Of a stretch of DNA of 64,000 nt, positions 44,288 through 53,199 are shown piece by piece; position 1 is the first letter of the stretch; every line of letters begins with the position of its first letter. The DNA lies in NCBI GenBank assembly GCA_903844645.1, contig CAIMUP010000090.1, positions 1 to 64,000 on the forward strand. The letters are read 5' to 3'. Made by a program: the position numbers and the translations under genes. The notes under the pieces are model-generated. The model ran no database searches, was not told where the DNA came from, and saw only the letters and a list, made by a program, of their open reading frames with translations. The DNA comes from an uncultured Bacteroidota bacterium (GTDB lineage Bacteria; Bacteroidota; Bacteroidia; AKYH767-A; JABDAW01).

Positions 44288-46273
44288 TTATTTCGGAACC
44301 ATTTCGAAATACTTCCTTGCGTTAGTGGTATCGCCCATGTAGTAATAAGTGGTGGATAAAAACTTGATGGATTCGATGTCATTAGGGTCCATTTGCAGCG
44401 ACTTGTTGAGGTATTTAAAAGCATTAGGATAGTCCTTCAAATTCATGTATGCGCACCCCAAATAACTGTAAGGCTTTTCGTATGCGGTATCTATTTTTAT
44501 CGCGGCTTGGCTGGCGGCAATCGCCTCTGAATACATGGCTTTGTTGAGGTAGCAGAAGGCTTTGTTTTTATAAGCCTTAGCGTAGTCAGGATTGTATTTA
44601 ATAGCTGAATCAAGGTAGCGCAAAGCCTTATCAAACTCCCTGGTTTTAGTATATAAAACTCCTAAGTTGCAGAAGACTAAGGTGTCTGGGTTTGTATCTA
44701 TTTTGAGCAATGTTTCATAGGTATTTATTTCGCTTGGAAAGTCCTGCCTTTCTTCATAACATTTTGCTAAATTTTTGTAAGCATCAGGGTATATCGGCAT
44801 AATCTTTAAGGCTGTGGAAAATTCTTGTTGTGCTCTGTCTAAATAACCTGTTTTTTGGGTCATCTCCTTTGCATTTCCAAAGAGATCGTAGAAGGCTACG
44901 CACCCGTAATTATAGTGTGCTCTTGCGCTCTTATCAGAATTCTCCAAATCATGTTTGAATAACTCGGCATTGCTTTTCCAATACTTACTTCTGGCAACGG
45001 TTTTGGAAGTATATGCAATAAGAATAATACCGGTAATAAAAAGAACGAGAAGGTTAGAAATAACGAATTGATTGAGGTTAGCGAAATTCGTTTTAACAGA
45101 CTCTGATTTGGTATATTTAATTAATAAAAAAGCAAGCAACATACAGAAGCCTAATGAAGGGATGTATAAGAACCGTTCAGCCATCGCAGTACCTATCAAT
45201 AAGAAGATGTTTGAGACCGGAACAAGCATGATTAAAAACAATAATATTGCGAATGCAGGGATGCTTTTCTTCCAAATGTTTAGTGCTGCATAGATTGTTA
45301 TTCCAAGGTATAATGCAATTGAAATGATTGCTGAAGGATCGGTAACCTTCTGAATAGGAATTTGCGCAAAAGAATAGTCATACGAAAGAGGATGTGGAAA
45401 TATCAACAGTAATACATATCTTAACAAAATAAAAAATGCTGTTGCCTTCTGACTTATCATATCTTGCGCGGCAAGTAAAGAGTTATTCAATGGAGAATCG
45501 AAGCCTATTTTGGTAAGGTTTTCAAAGACTTTATATCGTACTAAAAAAAAGACAGCAACAATAACAACAAGCGAAGAAGCAAGCATTAAATTCTTCTTTA
45601 AATCCATGTTTGTAAAAGTAAAAATCACTAAAGGAATTATTAGTAAAAAGCCTATGCCTGTTTCTTTTGAAAACATAGAAAGAATAAAACTAAATCCTGC
45701 TCCAACTAATAATAAAATTGAATTTCTTTCATGGTATTTAAGGATAAAAAATAGTGATAACATTCCAAAGAGAAAACATAATATCTCATCCATACTCTTA
45801 ATGCTATTAACTACTTCGGTATGTATCGGGTGGGCTGCATACAACATCGTACAAATAAAAGGAAGAAGTATATTTTGCTTCTTAAAGATAGTACATAGCA
45901 CTATAAATAATACCCAACAAGAAAGGGCATACATAATAACATTAATTAAGTGAAACCATTTAGCTTTATCATGAAAGAAATGCCACTCTATCGCCATAGC
46001 TACTAATGGTATCGGACGGTAAACAGGTCCTCTAACTTTTATATCAAAACCATACCAATAATCTGTGGTTAGTATCTTGGGAATGCCATGAAATCCTTGA
46101 GTAACTAATCTGTTTTGTCCCACGACTGTGGAATCATCAAGCGTGAAGTCGAAAGTAATACTTTGGGCATATAATAGGAATGCAAAGACTGCAATGATAG
46201 CTCCCAAGACTATTTTCAGTGTACGGATATCTTTTGGATTGATGATGATTTTAGTTGTTTTCTTTTGTTTCAT
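44288..46273 (-). CDS. TMTC-like membrane protein with TPR repeats (paralogue 2)
   Basis: The 661-residue protein is a homologue of the genes at 443 and 46289. It has a first membrane helix at about 19-36, the acidic loop FDFTLDDSTVV, YRPIPLVAMAIEWHFF, and the loop HPIHTEVVNSIKSMDEILC. About ten hydrophobic segments follow, and the C-terminal 190 residues carry five or six TPRs (for example AYKNKAFCYLNKAMYSEAIA). The likely function is glycosyl transfer to protein or envelope acceptors, inferred from the TMTC/DUF1736 family. It is the second gene of a two-gene operon (15-bp gap). Confidence 0.8.
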   Translation of the reverse strand: MKQKKTTKIIINPKDIRTLKIVLGAIIAVFAFLLYAQSITFDFTLDDSTVVGQNRLVTQGFHGIPKILTTDYWYGFDIKVRGPVYRPIPLVAMAIEWHFFHDKAKWFHLINVIMYALSCWVLFIVLCTIFKKQNILLPFICTMLYAAHPIHTEVVNSIKSMDEILCFLFGMLSLFFILKYHERNSILLLVGAGFSFILSMFSKETGIGFLLIIPLVIFTFTNMDLKKNLMLASSLVVIVAVFFLVRYKVFENLTKIGFDSPLNNSLLAAQDMISQKATAFFILLRYVLLLIFPHPLSYDYSFAQIPIQKVTDPSAIISIALYLGITIYAALNIWKKSIPAFAILLFLIMLVPVSNIFLLIGTAMAERFLYIPSLGFCMLLAFLLIKYTKSESVKTNFANLNQFVISNLLVLFITGIILIAYTSKTVARSKYWKSNAELFKHDLENSDKSARAHYNYGCVAFYDLFGNAKEMTQKTGYLDRAQQEFSTALKIMPIYPDAYKNLAKCYEERQDFPSEINTYETLLKIDTNPDTLVFCNLGVLYTKTREFDKALRYLDSAIKYNPDYAKAYKNKAFCYLNKAMYSEAIAASQAAIKIDTAYEKPYSYLGCAYMNLKDYPNAFKYLNKSLQMDPNDIESIKFLSTTYYYMGDTTNARKYFEMVPK

Positions 46274-46288
46274 ATTTTTGTTTTATAA

Positions 46289-48349
46289 TTATTTCTGTTG
46301 TTCTATTTTTAAGCGATTAGACTTTTCAATAAAGGGTTGCGCCTTTGCAGTATCACCACTCATCTGATAGGTTAACCCTAAGAAGAATATTGTTTGGACA
46401 TCTGTAGAATCAATTTTATAGGATTGCGTAAAGTAATTTATAGCCTTAGGAAAGTCCTTCAAATTACCATAGGTGCTTCCCAGGTTTCGTAATGCTTCTG
46501 CATACTTTTTATTCTGTTCTATCGCCTTTTCAAACTCTGGAATTGCTTCTGGATACCTGCCTAATCCAGCTAATGCATTACCCCTATTATTATGTGCTTC
46601 TGCAAAATCATCCTCATATTTCAACGCGGTATCTAAGATAGTCAAAGCCTTCTGGAATTGCCCTGTCTTGCCATAAACTAACCCTAAATTATTAAATACT
46701 TTAGGGTTCGGCTTTGGATATAATTGCCTAGCGATTTCATAATTCCTAATCGCCTCTAAATTGTTTTCTTTATCCATATAACATAAACCTAAATTAAGAT
46801 AAGCATCTGGATAAAGATCGAATATCTTAACCGCTTTATTAAATTCTACTATTGCTTGATCCAATAATACACCTTTCCGGGCGGTATTCTTTTCTTCAGG
46901 ATATTTATTTAATAAGATAGCACTTCCCCAGTTGTAGTGCGCTCTTGCGGAGCCATCAGCGGCGGCTACATCAGCACCAAATAACTCTACATTATCCTTC
47001 CAATAGCTGCTTCGTGAATAGGTTTTAATGGAATACAATCCGCAGAGAATAAACACTAATATAAATAGAGAAGTATTGGCTGATAAAAATTGTGGGATGG
47101 TATTAAATCGGCTTTTCACAGCTTCTGTCTTGGTTAGTTTTATCAAAAAATAAGTAACCATCATGCAAAAGGCAAGCGAAGGAATATACATAAATCGTTC
47201 TGCCATAGTGGAGCCGATAATAAAGAATACATTACACACTGCCGCTAATGGAAGTATGTATATAATAATAGCAAAGGCGAAGAAATTCTTAGTCCTGATT
47301 TTGATGGCTGCATAGATGCCGATGGCTGCATATACAACGATTCCTAACAAGGCTGGAAGATCGCTAAGTGTTTGTATTTTTATTTCTGAGAAAGAATAAT
47401 CGTAGGATAAAGGATGTGGTAAAACTAAGAGAAAGATATAGCGCAAAAGAATATAGAATGCCGTGGCTTCGCGGTTTATCCAACTTTTTGTTGCCATCAT
47501 GGTATTATCTATGGCTAATAGTTCTCGCTTGGTGGTGATGGATTCTAAAATTTGTGATCGTATAAAAATATAGCTCCCAACAAGCACAATTAATACTCCG
47601 AATACCACTCCTATTTTCTTCCAGTTAGTATCCGGCAGCATGAATAATATTAAGGGAAGAATTATAAAGAAGCACAAGCCGGTTTCTTTTGATAACATGG
47701 CAAGGAAGAAGCTGATGCCGCCTGCTATCAGCATCAAAATAGTGTTCTTAGAAACATAATATCTTATAAAGCTATGTGCCGCGATTAATGCAAATAAAAA
47801 ACAAAGTATTTCATCCCTGCTTTTAATACTGTCAACTACTTCTGTATGGATTGGATGGGTAACATACAAAAGGCTGCATACAAAAGGAAAGACGAGATTC
47901 TGATGCTCGAAAAGTTTGCATAATAAGAAGTATAATAACCAACAAGTAAGGGCATACAATAGCACATTGATCAAATGACTAACCTTCGGATTATCATCAA
48001 AGATTTGATATTCTATGGCGAACATAATAAGCGATGTGGGGCGGTATGCAGCATCTTTCGATTCATTGAAACCATACCAATAGCCATGACTGATGATGGT
48101 CGGGATGGCTGCAATACCTTTTTTCGTAACCTTATTTTCGCGGATTACAGTACCATCATCGAGCGTATAACCGAAGTGAATACTTTGAGCATAGATCACA
48201 AAAGCAAGCACTGCTATAATTATTCCGAGGCTTGTTTTCAATCGCTTCAGCGAAGTTGCATCGCCGATAATATCATGCCGTTTCGCAACGGTTTTAGTGT
48301 TCGTTTTTGCTTTATTATTCTTAGAAATTGGTGTAGTATGTTTTGCCAT
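46289..48349 (-). CDS. TMTC-like membrane protein with TPR repeats (paralogue 3)
   Basis: The 686-residue protein is the first gene of the operon. It has a longer polar N-terminus (KNNKAKTNTKTVAKRHD), a first membrane helix near 38-55, the loop FGYTLDDGTVI, YRPTSLIMFAIEYQIF and HPIHTEVVDSIKSRDEILC. The C-terminal 200 residues have about six TPRs (VFNNLGLVYGKTGQFQKAL, AEAHNNRGNALAGLGRYPEA-type). The membrane part of all three paralogues keeps the same order, and the TPR parts differ most. A -7 box is at 48382. Confidence 0.8.
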   Translation of the reverse strand: MAKHTTPISKNNKAKTNTKTVAKRHDIIGDATSLKRLKTSLGIIIAVLAFVIYAQSIHFGYTLDDGTVIRENKVTKKGIAAIPTIISHGYWYGFNESKDAAYRPTSLIMFAIEYQIFDDNPKVSHLINVLLYALTCWLLYFLLCKLFEHQNLVFPFVCSLLYVTHPIHTEVVDSIKSRDEILCFLFALIAAHSFIRYYVSKNTILMLIAGGISFFLAMLSKETGLCFFIILPLILFMLPDTNWKKIGVVFGVLIVLVGSYIFIRSQILESITTKRELLAIDNTMMATKSWINREATAFYILLRYIFLLVLPHPLSYDYSFSEIKIQTLSDLPALLGIVVYAAIGIYAAIKIRTKNFFAFAIIIYILPLAAVCNVFFIIGSTMAERFMYIPSLAFCMMVTYFLIKLTKTEAVKSRFNTIPQFLSANTSLFILVFILCGLYSIKTYSRSSYWKDNVELFGADVAAADGSARAHYNWGSAILLNKYPEEKNTARKGVLLDQAIVEFNKAVKIFDLYPDAYLNLGLCYMDKENNLEAIRNYEIARQLYPKPNPKVFNNLGLVYGKTGQFQKALTILDTALKYEDDFAEAHNNRGNALAGLGRYPEAIPEFEKAIEQNKKYAEALRNLGSTYGNLKDFPKAINYFTQSYKIDSTDVQTIFFLGLTYQMSGDTAKAQPFIEKSNRLKIEQQK

Positions 48350-48381
48350 GCCCGATGAATATTCTTAAATCTTTGCGGCTA

Positions 48382-48389
48382 CAAACATA
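48382..48389 (-). promoter_or_regulatory. -7 box TATGTTTG (minus strand)
   Basis: The plus strand reads CAAACATA. It lies 32 bp upstream of the ATG at 48349 and probably drives both TMTC-like genes. Confidence 0.6.
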
Positions 48390-48463
48390 CTAAATGGATG
48401 GGTATAAAAATAGCATTATATTGCACATTTCCGAACCGATAAATCCACAATGCCGACCCTTTA

Positions 48464-49183
48464 TTATCCCTCAATGCTTAACTTTGCTGACAAATCGCTT
48501 AATGAATTATTCCCGTTTTGAGAATAAGCATAAACTTCCATATCCTCACCTCTTCCTGTACCTTTTATAGTTGTGTTCTTGCCCTTTGCATTCACCGATT
48601 TGAATCGTACATTACCCATTTTTTTCATTTCAATAATCACCTCCTCATTCACGATGCTCACCTTGGCGTTCATAGATTTCTCCAATATAATAAAGTGCGT
48701 ATGCATGGGGTTATAATTCTTGCCATTGATAACAGTAATAATAATTTCCCCACCCCTTCCACTTTTCCAACTTAATTTAGGCTTCGGAGGCTTTGACTTC
48801 CTACTTTTAAACAGTTTTCTATTACTCAAAAACGAGCTTGCAATATTCGCCACCACATCTTCAATAATATTATAGTTGGCAGCATCATTACTAATCACCT
48901 CTATCTTATTTGCATACGAATGAATCCATTCTTTCCCTTTCGCAACCTTTGCTCTTGTCATCAATACTTTACCTCCATTGATTCGGAGTTTACAGTTTGT
49001 ATTTGCGACTCCTATCGAATCGGCAATGGCAATACCTTCATCATAAAATGTATTATCAATCGCAGGATGTTTAAACAAATCCGAACGCTTACCGTTACTG
49101 ATGCAGGACAACATATAATCCATCAAAGTAATGGGTTTAATAATCCGCGTGAACTTCATACGCTTTACAAGTAAGTACATCAT
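48464..49183 (-). CDS. Hypothetical protein
   Basis: The protein has up to 239 residues. ATGs at codons 1, 2 and 9 are possible starts, and MKFTRIIKPITLMDYMLSC from codon 9 is plausible. There is no good signal peptide. The second half looks beta-rich (GGEIIITVINGKNYNP, NEEVIIEMKKMGNVRF). It includes a short basic Lys/Pro stretch (KSRKSKPPKPKLSWKSGRGG). I do not recognise the family. It is monocistronic, and its upstream gap holds array O. Confidence 0.65.
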   Translation of the reverse strand: MMYLLVKRMKFTRIIKPITLMDYMLSCISNGKRSDLFKHPAIDNTFYDEGIAIADSIGVANTNCKLRINGGKVLMTRAKVAKGKEWIHSYANKIEVISNDAANYNIIEDVVANIASSFLSNRKLFKSRKSKPPKPKLSWKSGRGGEIIITVINGKNYNPMHTHFIILEKSMNAKVSIVNEEVIIEMKKMGNVRFKSVNAKGKNTTIKGTGRGEDMEVYAYSQNGNNSLSDLSAKLSIEG

Positions 49184-49312
49184 TACTTTTCTTTCTATAC
49201 TAAATTAATAAAGGTTCAACACTGGTTTTTCGGTATAAGATTACGGTTTACGATGAAGGATACTAAAAGGTTTCCATACCTATACATGATTCAGCACAGG
49301 GAATACTCCCTT

Positions 49313-49506
49313 AAGATAAATCATATATGAATAATGAAAAGAGTATGTTCGCAGCGGAGAAAAGTATCTTCCCTTCGGAGAAAACTATATTGAATTCTAA
49401 AAAGGTAGCTATCCCTTCCCACCTGCAATATCTAAATTCCTGCCAGCTATGTATAAATTCTTTGGAAAGTATATACTCTTTTCATTATTCATATATGATT
49501 TATCTT
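49313..49506. repeat. Perfect 34-bp inverted repeat around 21-bp periodic DNA (array O, left part)
   Basis: The arms 49313-49346 and 49473-49506 are perfectly complementary over 34 bp (containing catatatgaataatg and its complement), with 126 bp between them. The internal DNA shows a decayed 21-bp period (ggagaaaagtatcttc, ggagaaaactatattg and so on), and the plus strand gives heptads such as AEKSIFP. The distance arm to arm is 160 bp. No transposase or target duplication is seen. Confidence 0.9.
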
Positions 49507-49511
49507 TAGGG

Positions 49512-49735
49512 AGCACTAAATTATCTCTGGGGAGCACTAAATTATCTCTGGGGAGCACTAAATTATCTCTGGGGAGCACTAAATTATCTCTAGGGAGCAC
49601 TAAATTATCTCTGGGGAGCACTAAATTATCTCTGGGAAGCACTAAATAAACTCTAGGGAAAATTGAATTAACTTTAACCAATATAGAATTTCATACAGCC
49701 AATATAGAATTCTATACATCTTATATACAATGCCT
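49512..49735. repeat. 21-bp tandem array O (right part)
   Basis: Seven units with agcactaaattatctctggg start at 49512, 49533, 49554, 49575, 49596, 49617 and 49638, exactly 21 bp apart. A second 21-bp pair follows, ccaatatagaatt at 49678 and 49699. Both parts lie in the 742-bp divergent gap between a hypothetical gene and the DUF5916 gene. The remaining right flank to 49877 holds nothing recognised. Confidence 0.96.
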
Positions 49736-49902
49736 CATTCCTTATATTATACAACCTTTAGTGCATACTAAATTCGTTACATCCGATATTTACATAAGTA
49801 ATGAATGGCAATAACCACGCGGGATTATAGGTGCTTGATTCGGAATAATATATTTAACCAACATTTAACGGCAATACTTTGGCTGGTATCGTATTAGTTC
49901 CC

Positions 49903-49910
49903 TAATTTTG
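49903..49910 (+). promoter_or_regulatory. -7 box TAATTTTG with TTTG 21 bp upstream
   Basis: TTTG at 49878-49881 and TAATTTTG at 49903-49910 are the best -33/-7 spacing for Bacteroidota. The ATG at 49926 is 15 bp downstream. The box overlaps the TTG at 49908 and rejects that start. Confidence 0.7.
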
Positions 49911-49925
49911 CAGCGAAACAAAACT

Positions 49926-52379
49926 ATGAACAGACTACTTTTAATTTTAGCAATACTGGTATCGCTCGGAAATGCTGTAATAGCAGGCGATTCCAACAAA
50001 TCATTAGTCGCAGTAAGGACTCCTACGCCGCCAAAGATAGATGGAATCCTCGATGACGATGTGTGGAAACTGGCGGTAATAGTGGATGATTTCGTAATGA
50101 ATGAGCCTACCGAAGGAATGAAACCGACTTATAAAACAGTGGTACGATTACTGTACGACGACGATGCTATTTATGTATCTGCAATGCTCTACGATGCCCA
50201 TCCCGACAGTATTATGCACGAACTCGGTAATCGCGATGACGATTTGAATGCAGATGAATTCCGGTTGTTATTTGATACCTATAATAAGCATCAAGATGCC
50301 TTCGAATTCGATGTATGGGCGAGCGGTGTGCAGGGTGATTTAAAATTTTCTGATGCTACCTTTAATGCTGTATGGGAAAGTGCGGTAAAAATCGGTACAG
50401 AAGGCTGGAGTTTAGAGATACGAATCCCCTACTCTGCCATACGTTTTCCAAAAACGAATGAACAAACATGGGCAGTCCAATTTACCCGCAGCATAAGGCG
50501 TAGTCGCGAGTTCGATCAGTGGTGTCTTACGCCAAAAGGGAAACCAAACTCGCTGAATTATTGGGGACTTATGACCGGAATAACAGACATCCATGCGCCA
50601 TTGCGATTGTCGCTCACGCCATATATAGCAGCTTATTTGGATAACACACCCGTTTATGATGAGAACAATAAACTTGTTTACACCAAGTCATTTTCTTATG
50701 CCGGAGGAGCAGATATTAAGTACGGAATTGATAGACGCTTTACGCTGGATATGACGCTACTGCCCGATTTCGGACAAGTACAAAGCGATAACAGAGTGAA
50801 AAACCTGACGCCATTTGAGATTGTTTTCGATGAGAACAGACCTTTCTTTAAAGAAGGATTTGATCTCTTCGGGAAGGATGGTGTATTCTATTCGCGACGT
50901 ATTGGCAGAACACCAACACAATACTCCGACGTGGCAAATAACCTCCTACCAGGCGAAACAATATTGAGTAATCCATCGCAAACAAAACTATTAAATGCAA
51001 CCAAAGTTTCCGGTCGGACAGACAAAGGACTTGGCATCGGAATCTTTAATGCCGTAACCGATAATATGTATGCTACGGTGCAAGATAGCATCGGAAATAA
51101 AAGAAGAATATTAACCGAACCGCTGGCAGATTATACCGTCTTTGTTTTAGATCAGAACCTAAAAAATAATGCAGATATTTATTTTATAAATGGTAATACC
51201 CTACGTAGTAAAGGCTTTGGTAACGCCAATGTAAGCGATGTCGGATTCAGTTTTCAGAACAAAAACAATACATTAGAATGGCGCGGCGGCACTACCGTAA
51301 CACAACGATACGGAGCGATAGATAGTCTTCAGAATAAAAGTAAAGACGATGTCGGAAAGCAATATTCTTTACTGTTTCATAAGATAAGCGGCGACTTCAG
51401 ATATAGTGTAAGTACCGAAGCGACTACACCCAATTTTAATAGGAATGATTTAGGAGTGAGCCGATATACTAACTACCAAAGTTACGAAACAACTATAGAA
51501 TATAACAAGTATCAACCCTTCTGGATTTGTAAAGAAACGTACAATAATATTACCATCACAAAAGTAGAAAACTATACTACCCGGCAGCAAGAATCTGTTA
51601 ACATAAATTTCAATTCATTTACTGTGATGAGAAGCCATTGGGGCTGGGATTTCGGTGGTGGATTCACGCCGGTAACAGGTCTTGATTTCTATGAGCCACG
51701 TATCGAAGGAAAATATTATAGAACCCCTAAATATTTATACTTTTATGGCAGCGGAAGTTCACCATACAATAAAAGAATAGCATGTGATTTCGGTGTTCGA
51801 TATAATCAAGCTGCGGCAACCAATTCAAGATCGTTCGGGTATAGTATCTCCCCGATAATAAAGTTTAGTGATAAGCTCTCCTTGCGCCATACCACGGACT
51901 TTGATCACTATAGTAATGATTTAGGCTATGCTAATTTCGATGCCAATGGTAGTAGTATTTTCGGGAGCAGAGATATTTATACCGTGGTCAATACGCTATC
52001 TTTAAAATACATATTTAAGAACGATATGTCGTTAAGTTTAAGAGGGCGACATTACTTATCCAATGGCGTTTATCATCGGTATTATTCTCTGTTGGATGAT
52101 GGTACACTCTTAGCGAATGATGCTTATTCGGGCATGAATAATTTCAACAGCAATTTCTTTAATATTGATCTGGTTTATTCATGGCAATTCTCTCCGGGAA
52201 GTACTATGAATATTGTGTATAAGAATGCTATTGACAGGGAAGATATTGTTGGCAATGCAGACTATTATCCTAACCTGCATAACGCCCTGAATTCGCCACA
52301 AACGAATAGTATTTCAATCAAGGTTTTATATTATCTCGACTATCAGTATCTTCTTAAAAGCAGAACTAAAACTAAGTAA
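49926..52379 (+). CDS. DUF5916 outer membrane protein with CBM9-like N-terminal domain
   Basis: The 817-residue protein begins with a signal peptide (MNRLLLILAILVSLGNAVIA). The N-terminal domain at about 30-200 has the CBM9-like start PPKIDGILDDDVWKLA and the pattern DDDAIYVSAMLYDA. The DUF5916 segment EIVFDENRPFFKEG and FYSRRIGR follow, and then a long beta-strand region that probably forms an outer membrane barrel to the C-terminus. Carbohydrate binding is inferred from the domain only. It converges with the regulator gene 17 bp away. Confidence 0.88.
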   Translation: MNRLLLILAILVSLGNAVIAGDSNKSLVAVRTPTPPKIDGILDDDVWKLAVIVDDFVMNEPTEGMKPTYKTVVRLLYDDDAIYVSAMLYDAHPDSIMHELGNRDDDLNADEFRLLFDTYNKHQDAFEFDVWASGVQGDLKFSDATFNAVWESAVKIGTEGWSLEIRIPYSAIRFPKTNEQTWAVQFTRSIRRSREFDQWCLTPKGKPNSLNYWGLMTGITDIHAPLRLSLTPYIAAYLDNTPVYDENNKLVYTKSFSYAGGADIKYGIDRRFTLDMTLLPDFGQVQSDNRVKNLTPFEIVFDENRPFFKEGFDLFGKDGVFYSRRIGRTPTQYSDVANNLLPGETILSNPSQTKLLNATKVSGRTDKGLGIGIFNAVTDNMYATVQDSIGNKRRILTEPLADYTVFVLDQNLKNNADIYFINGNTLRSKGFGNANVSDVGFSFQNKNNTLEWRGGTTVTQRYGAIDSLQNKSKDDVGKQYSLLFHKISGDFRYSVSTEATTPNFNRNDLGVSRYTNYQSYETTIEYNKYQPFWICKETYNNITITKVENYTTRQQESVNINFNSFTVMRSHWGWDFGGGFTPVTGLDFYEPRIEGKYYRTPKYLYFYGSGSSPYNKRIACDFGVRYNQAAATNSRSFGYSISPIIKFSDKLSLRHTTDFDHYSNDLGYANFDANGSSIFGSRDIYTVVNTLSLKYIFKNDMSLSLRGRHYLSNGVYHRYYSLLDDGTLLANDAYSGMNNFNSNFFNIDLVYSWQFSPGSTMNIVYKNAIDREDIVGNADYYPNLHNALNSPQTNSISIKVLYYLDYQYLLKSRTKTK

Positions 52380-52396
52380 CCCGAAGGAGAGTTTTA

Positions 52397-53059
52397 TTAA
52401 CCCTGAATCAACTCTCCTAACAGCCGTTTGGTAACGGTTTGGCTCAATGTTTCATTAAGTTTCTTGCCATAACTAATGACCATTGTTCCATCAAAAGGTT
52501 CTATTGATTTTACCTTTACTTTTAATCCTAATTTCAATTCACGACTGTTCAAAAACTTCAAGAATTCTTCCGAAGAATCTATCACGGCAGTAAGTTTTAA
52601 TGCCTCCCCAACCCTGCAATTACTAAGCTTAGAATACTTCTTCCATTCTATCTTTCCATTCTTATCAGGTATCGGCGAACCATGAGGATCTATCTTCGGG
52701 TAGCCAAGCATTTCATCCATTTTCTCAAAGAAATCAGGCGAATGAGTATGTTCTAATTGCTCTGCTATTTCATGAACTTCCTCCCATCCAAAGTTCATTA
52801 CCTGAACCAAGAACATTTCCGTCAGCCGGTGTTTACGAATAATGATGCCAGCTTCTTTCTTTCCTCGTTCGGTTAATCGTAAGGGTTTATAACTCTCATA
52901 ATGCACCAGTTTTTTAACTGCCAGCTTCTTCATCATGCTGGTAACGGTGGGCATCTTGATGTTTAACCGCTTCGATAAATCTATAACATTTACCTCCCCT
53001 GATTCATTTGCCAAGACAAACAATGTCTTTAAATAGTTTTCCTCTGTCAGTGAATTCAT
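52397..53059 (-). CDS. DtxR/MntR-family metal-dependent repressor
   Basis: The 220-residue protein has an N-terminal winged HTH (about 1-65), a dimerisation/metal domain with RKHRLTEMFL (H77) and HEIAEQLEH (E100, E103, H104), and a C-terminal FeoA/SH3-like domain. The E-x-x-E-H pattern matches MntR (E99, E102, H103), while DtxR has C-x-x-E-H, so manganese sensing is likely. However, N8 and K11 replace the D8 and E11 of Bacillus MntR. It is divergent from the Nramp transporter. Its -7 box ends 5 bp before the ATG, so its mRNA may be leaderless. Confidence 0.9.
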   Translation of the reverse strand: MNSLTEENYLKTLFVLANESGEVNVIDLSKRLNIKMPTVTSMMKKLAVKKLVHYESYKPLRLTERGKKEAGIIIRKHRLTEMFLVQVMNFGWEEVHEIAEQLEHTHSPDFFEKMDEMLGYPKIDPHGSPIPDKNGKIEWKKYSKLSNCRVGEALKLTAVIDSSEEFLKFLNSRELKLGLKVKVKSIEPFDGTMVISYGKKLNETLSQTVTKRLLGELIQG

Positions 53060-53064
53060 AGATG

Positions 53065-53072
53065 CAAAACTA
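53065..53072 (-). promoter_or_regulatory. -7 box TAGTTTTG, 5 bp before the regulator ATG
   Basis: The plus strand reads CAAAACTA. It is part of gcaaaactactaaa at 53064-53077, the exact complement of the block at 53141-53154 over the divergent promoter. Confidence 0.6.
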
Positions 53073-53126
53073 CTAAAAAGATTAAAATAATTTGTTATAA
53101 ACTAACTAAGGAGAGAAATAATTTTG

Positions 53127-53140
53127 TTAGATGAATCTAA
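53127..53140. promoter_or_regulatory. Palindrome ttagatgaatctaa between -33 and -7 (candidate operator)
   Basis: Six-bp perfect arms around ga lie exactly between TTTG (53123-53126) and the -7 box (53146-53153) of the Nramp gene. The TTAG...CTAA half-sites resemble DtxR/IdeR-type operators. Binding by the neighbouring repressor would block transcription. This is an inference from position and symmetry. Confidence 0.6.
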
Positions 53141-53145
53141 TTTAG

Positions 53146-53153
53146 TAGTTTTG
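53146..53153 (+). promoter_or_regulatory. -7 box TAGTTTTG with TTTG 19 bp upstream
   Basis: TTTG at 53123-53126, 19 bp, TAGTTTTG: consensus Bacteroidota promoter. The ATG at 53200 is 46 bp downstream. Confidence 0.75.
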
Positions 53154-53199
53154 CCACCCGAATAAAAATGATTTTATCGGCTAATAAAACAATCATTCC

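Noticed and set aside
49313-49506. MITE or insertion sequence ends
   Set aside because: The inverted repeats are 160 bp apart, there is no target duplication that I can see and no transposase. The interior shows the same 21-bp period as the arrays.
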